This document shows positions 31,719 through 34,898 of a stretch of DNA of 34,898 nucleotides, one piece after another. The DNA lies in NCBI GenBank assembly GCA_022508605.1, contig JAFLUX010000022.1:1-34898 (forward strand), in the 5' to 3' direction. The number at the start of each line of letters is the position of its first letter. Position 1 is the first letter of the stretch. Source of the DNA: Bacteroidales bacterium (GTDB lineage: Bacteria > Bacteroidota > Bacteroidia > Bacteroidales > UBA932). The position numbers and the translations under genes were made by a program. A model generated the notes under the pieces. The model saw nothing but the letters and a program-made list of their open reading frames with translations, did not search any database and was not told where the DNA came from.

Positions 31719-33847
31719 AAGAAATATACCTGAAAGAAATAGCCTCCAGGGTAGGGGCCAGGGTATGGCAGGTGGAGAATTGCGCGCTGATGTTCGCAGA
31801 TGGCGATACCATACCGTTCATCAGCCGCTACCGCAAGGAAAAGACAGGCGGGATGGATGATGCCTCGGTGGCAGAGGTCAAACACTGGCTCGACGTGTTT
31901 ACGGAAATGGAGAAGCGCAAGGCCACCATACTCGGCACGATAGGCGAGGCCGGGGCGCTCACGGACGAACTGCGCGACAAGATAGAGAAATGTACCGATG
32001 CGACGGAGCTTGAGGACATCTATTTGCCGTGGCGGCCGAAACGCCGTACCAGGGCGACGATAGCGAAAGAACTCGGGCTCGGGGACCTTGCCGACATGAT
32101 GTGGAATCTCCGGACAAGGGATCCGCAGGCCGCCGCGGCTCCTTTCGCCTCTCGGGCGGGCAGCGTCGAGGCCGCACTGTCCGGGGCGAGGGACATTATA
32201 GCCGAGCGCTTGAGCGAGACGGGCGCCATACGGCAGAACCTGCGTGCGGTATTCCGCAAAAGGTGTCTGGAAGCGAAACCCACGAAGGCAGCAAAAGACA
32301 ACCCTGATGCTGCGAAATACCGCAACTATTTCGACTTCCGCATGCCGCTCGACCGCATGCCCCCGCACAGCCTGCTTGCCGTGCTGAGGGCCGAGAAAGA
32401 GGGTTTCCTGACGATAGGGCTCGACACGGATGCCGTCAAGTGCGGCAACAAGGTATACTACGACTTCTGCCAGGCCAACGGATATCCCGCAGAGGAACTT
32501 GCCCGGCAGATACGCGAGGCGGTGGATGACAGTTTCAAGCGTTTGCTGGAACCGTCGATAAGCGGGGAGGTCATACGCGAGGCCAAGGAGCGCGCCGACG
32601 CGGAGTCGGTGAGAGTTTTCGGCGAGAACCTGCGCCAGCTTCTGCTGCAGGCCCCGGTAGGCTCCAAACGCACCATGGCGGTGGATCCGGGCTTCCGCAA
32701 CGGGTGCAAGATAGCATGTCTGGATGAGCAGGGCAACCTGATGCACCACACGATTATCTATCCCCATCCGCCGCAGAACGAAAAGATAAAGGCGCTCTCC
32801 TGTGTGCAGGATATGCTGGAGCGGTACGGCATAGAGGCCGTGGCGATAGGCAACGGCACCGCTTCACGCGAGACGGAAGAGTTCATGCGCAAGGTCAGGC
32901 TGCCTGACGGATGCCGCCTGTGGACGGTCAGCGAAGACGGGGCCTCCATATACAGCGCGTCGGAAACGGCCCGGGAGGAGTTCCCCGATGAGGATGTTAC
33001 CGTGCGCGGCGCCGTGAGCATAGGCAGGCGCCTCATGGACCCGCTCTCCGAGTTGGTGAAGATAGACCCGAAGAATCTCGGAATAGGGCAGTATCAGCAC
33101 GACGTGAACCAGACCCTGCTCAAAGAAAAGCTCGACAATACCGTGGAGTCCTGCGTAAACAGCGTCGGCGTCAATCTCAACACCGCTTCCCCTTACCTCC
33201 TGTCTTATGTGTCCGGAATAGGACCGGTGCTCGCCCGCAACATCGTTTCCTGGCGCACTGAGAACGGAGCCTTCACCAGCCGTGCCCAACTCCTCAAGGT
33301 GCCGCGCCTGGGGCAGAAGGCCTACGAACAGTGCGCGGGCTTCCTGCGCATACGCGGGGCTGCCAATCCTTTGGACAATTCTTCCGTGCATCCGGAATCG
33401 TACCATATCGTCGATGCCATGGCGAAGTCCATCGGGGTCTCGCTCAGTGAACTTGTAGGCAACGAGGAGCTTTGCTCGCGCATCAATGCCGGGGACTTCG
33501 TGGGCGGCGACGTGGGACTGCCCACAGTGAACGACATACTGAAAGAACTTGCCAAGCCCGGACTCGACCCCCGCGAAAAGGCCGTGGAATTTTCGTTTGC
33601 GGAGGATATCCATGAGATGGAGGATTTGCGCACAGGCATGGAACTGCCGGGGATAGTCACGAATATCACCGCGTTCGGTGCGTTCGTGGATATAGGCCTT
33701 CACAATAACGGACTCGTGCACGTGTCGCAGCTGGGGCCGCGGGGCACCGACCCTTCGCGCGTGCTCCGGCTTCACCAGCAGATAAGGGTGAGGGTGCTGG
33801 GCGTGGATTTGGAGCGGGGGAGGATATCCCTCAGCCTCGCGTCTTAG
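31715..33847 (+). CDS. tex: Tex family RNA-binding transcriptional accessory protein
   Basis: A 710-residue protein. The N-terminal helical part has DGDTIPFISRYRKEKTGG and LEDIYLPWRPKRRTRA; the YqgF-like nuclease fold holds VDPGFRNGCKIACLDEQG and AIGNGTASRETE; a helix-hairpin-helix pair follows (LNTASPYLLSYVSGIGPVLARNIV). A C-terminal S1 domain (about residues 640-708; GIVTNITAFGAFVDIGLHNNGLVHVS) ends the chain. This is the full standard Tex order. Tex binds nucleic acid and affects transcription and possibly ribosome rescue. It closes the plus-strand operon. Its stop overlaps by 4 bp the stop of the ClC gene on the other strand. Confidence 0.95.
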   Translation: MKEIYLKEIASRVGARVWQVENCALMFADGDTIPFISRYRKEKTGGMDDASVAEVKHWLDVFTEMEKRKATILGTIGEAGALTDELRDKIEKCTDATELEDIYLPWRPKRRTRATIAKELGLGDLADMMWNLRTRDPQAAAAPFASRAGSVEAALSGARDIIAERLSETGAIRQNLRAVFRKRCLEAKPTKAAKDNPDAAKYRNYFDFRMPLDRMPPHSLLAVLRAEKEGFLTIGLDTDAVKCGNKVYYDFCQANGYPAEELARQIREAVDDSFKRLLEPSISGEVIREAKERADAESVRVFGENLRQLLLQAPVGSKRTMAVDPGFRNGCKIACLDEQGNLMHHTIIYPHPPQNEKIKALSCVQDMLERYGIEAVAIGNGTASRETEEFMRKVRLPDGCRLWTVSEDGASIYSASETAREEFPDEDVTVRGAVSIGRRLMDPLSELVKIDPKNLGIGQYQHDVNQTLLKEKLDNTVESCVNSVGVNLNTASPYLLSYVSGIGPVLARNIVSWRTENGAFTSRAQLLKVPRLGQKAYEQCAGFLRIRGAANPLDNSSVHPESYHIVDAMAKSIGVSLSELVGNEELCSRINAGDFVGGDVGLPTVNDILKELAKPGLDPREKAVEFSFAEDIHEMEDLRTGMELPGIVTNITAFGAFVDIGLHNNGLVHVSQLGPRGTDPSRVLRLHQQIRVRVLGVDLERGRISLSLAS

Positions 33848-34898
33848 TCCGAGTTGGAGATTTCCTTGAGCTCGTCGCGATATGCTGTCAGCAGGCGCGA
33901 GCGCGATATGAAGCCTATATACCTGCGCTCGCTGTCGACGACAGGAAGTCGCCATGCCCCGGTGCCGTCGAACTTCTTCATGATGCTGTCCACCTTCTCG
34001 CTCTCGAGTATCAGCGCGGGAGGCGTTTCCATTATGTTCTCCACTTTCAGTTTGTCATAGAGGTCGGAACGCAGGAGATATTTTCTCACGTTCCCTATGT
34101 CCACGAAGCCCTGGAAACGTCCTTCATCGTCGAGTACGGCGATTACGGCCGCGGTGCTGTTGCGCACGGCCTTCACCACGTCGCGCAGCTTCTGCCCGAG
34201 CAGGATTCTCGGATACTTGTCCCTTATCAGAGACTTGGTGCTCATCAGGGTGAGCACCGCCTGATCATTGTCATGGGTGAGCAGGTCGCCGCTCTGGGCT
34301 ATTCGTTTCGAGTATATGGAATACTTCTCGAACAGGCGCACGGTACCGTAGGAAACAGTGGCGCACAGAATCAGCGGTATCAGCAAGGCATAGCCTCCGG
34401 ATATTTCGGCGATAAGGAAGATTGCGGTCATAGGGGCCTGCATGACTCCGGCCATGAGGGCGGCCATGCCCACGAGGACGAAATTCTGCTCAGGCACCCC
34501 CGCTCCGCAGAGATTCAGCACGCGCGCCACGACGAAGCCGGCGATGGCCCCGCAGAAAAGCGTGGGACCGAAAGTCCCGCCGTTTCCTCCGCCCGCATTG
34601 GTGGCGGTCATGCTCAGCACCTTCACGAAGAATATCAGGCTGAAGAAAAGCACGGCTCCCCAAGCCGAACGGGTCATGAAGGAAAGTATCGAACGACCCT
34701 CCTCGAATGCCTCCCTGCCGTTCAGCAAATCCGACAGTACTTCATAGCCCTCCCCGTACAATTGCGGGAAAAGGAAAATCATGAGTCCGAGAGAGACGGA
34801 GCATACCGCCCATTTCAGATATGGGCGGCGGAACTTCGAGAGCTTGTCTTCAAGCCACAGCGTGGTCTCGGTGAAATACAGGGAGCCGAATCCGAGTA
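33844..34898 (-). CDS. ClC-type chloride channel/antiporter with CBS pair (5' end missing)
   Basis: The frame is open on the minus strand to the window edge, giving the last 350 or so residues. The visible membrane part shows SLYFTETTLWLEDK, LIFLFPQLYGEGYE-type sequence (here GLMIFLFPQLYGEGYE) and the selectivity motif GGNGGTFGPTLF (GxFxP). After about eight visible hydrophobic stretches, two CBS domains follow (MSTKSLIRDKYPRIL to the end, with IMETPPALI between), which in this family sense nucleotides. ClC proteins carry chloride out or exchange it for protons. The N-terminal half, with the gating Glu region, lies right of the window. An internal Met at 34782 is not the real start, since family sequence continues before it. 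Confidence 0.9.
   Translation of the reverse strand, partial: LGFGSLYFTETTLWLEDKLSKFRRPYLKWAVCSVSLGLMIFLFPQLYGEGYEVLSDLLNGREAFEEGRSILSFMTRSAWGAVLFFSLIFFVKVLSMTATNAGGGNGGTFGPTLFCGAIAGFVVARVLNLCGAGVPEQNFVLVGMAALMAGVMQAPMTAIFLIAEISGGYALLIPLILCATVSYGTVRLFEKYSIYSKRIAQSGDLLTHDNDQAVLTLMSTKSLIRDKYPRILLGQKLRDVVKAVRNSTAAVIAVLDDEGRFQGFVDIGNVRKYLLRSDLYDKLKVENIMETPPALILESEKVDSIMKKFDGTGAWRLPVVDSERRYIGFISRSRLLTAYRDELKEISNSD

Overview
This is chromosomal DNA from a member of the Bacteroidota, most likely the order Bacteroidales (an uncultured gut or Alistipes/Cryptobacteroides-like lineage is a guess, not a call). The evidence is the Bacteroidota promoter signature (TTTG, 19-20 bp, TAnnTTTG) at four places, the gene families (two-domain HU/CCDC81 protein, DUF4922, DUF3078, DUF6515-like, OmpP1/FadL, WbqC-like, archaeal-type ProRS, rimP-nusA-infB) and genes that mostly start without a Shine-Dalgarno sequence. 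The DNA is visibly GC-rich, yet isoleucine is very often written ATA. There is no CRISPR array, rRNA or intact insertion sequence. Genes are packed tightly; no stretch over 300 bases lacks a gene.

Layout. (1) 1-626: the 3' end of an Rpn-type nuclease gene, then tRNA-Asn on the minus strand with its own promoter and terminator. (2) 627-11154, plus strand: an HU-like membrane-anchored protein, then a tight run with NUDIX hydrolase, a DUF4922-SpoIID fusion, an AmpG-like permease and a secreted NamZ/YbbC exo-muramidase. These look like a peptidoglycan recycling unit. A repeat-rich secreted protein, glutamate racemase and a lipoprotein dipeptidyl-peptidase III follow. (3) 11172-14567, minus strand: proS, DUF3078 and tilS, overlapping or 1 bp apart. 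(4) 14669-18236, plus: a Trp/Tyr/Gly-rich lipoprotein, a FadL-type outer-membrane protein and lpxD. (5) 18237-20537: a short-chain dehydrogenase plus aldehyde dehydrogenase pair behind a promoter wrapped in repeats, sitting between lpxD and lpxC. (6) 20574-22908: lpxC (without the fused FabZ half), lpxA and a WbqC-like gene. (7) 22854-23591, minus: a PnuC-type transporter. (8) 23618-33847, plus: a promoter with an attenuator-like hairpin, then rimP (single domain), nusA, infB, an acyltransferase, ettA, a polyprenol-phosphate mannosyltransferase and tex. (9) 33844-34898, minus: a ClC chloride channel with CBS domains, cut by the window edge.

Themes. Envelope building and recycling dominate: peptidoglycan salvage and D-glutamate supply on the left, lipid A acylation in the middle. 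The right side is the translation/transcription core operon. Several housekeeping proteins are shorter than their usual relatives at what look like domain boundaries (RimP, LpxC, TilS). Strong inverted repeats sit in leaders or in the first codons of downstream genes (rimP leader, WbqC-like gene, acyltransferase). These, the peptidoglycan cluster and the repeat-flanked SDR-ALDH promoter are the most interesting items.
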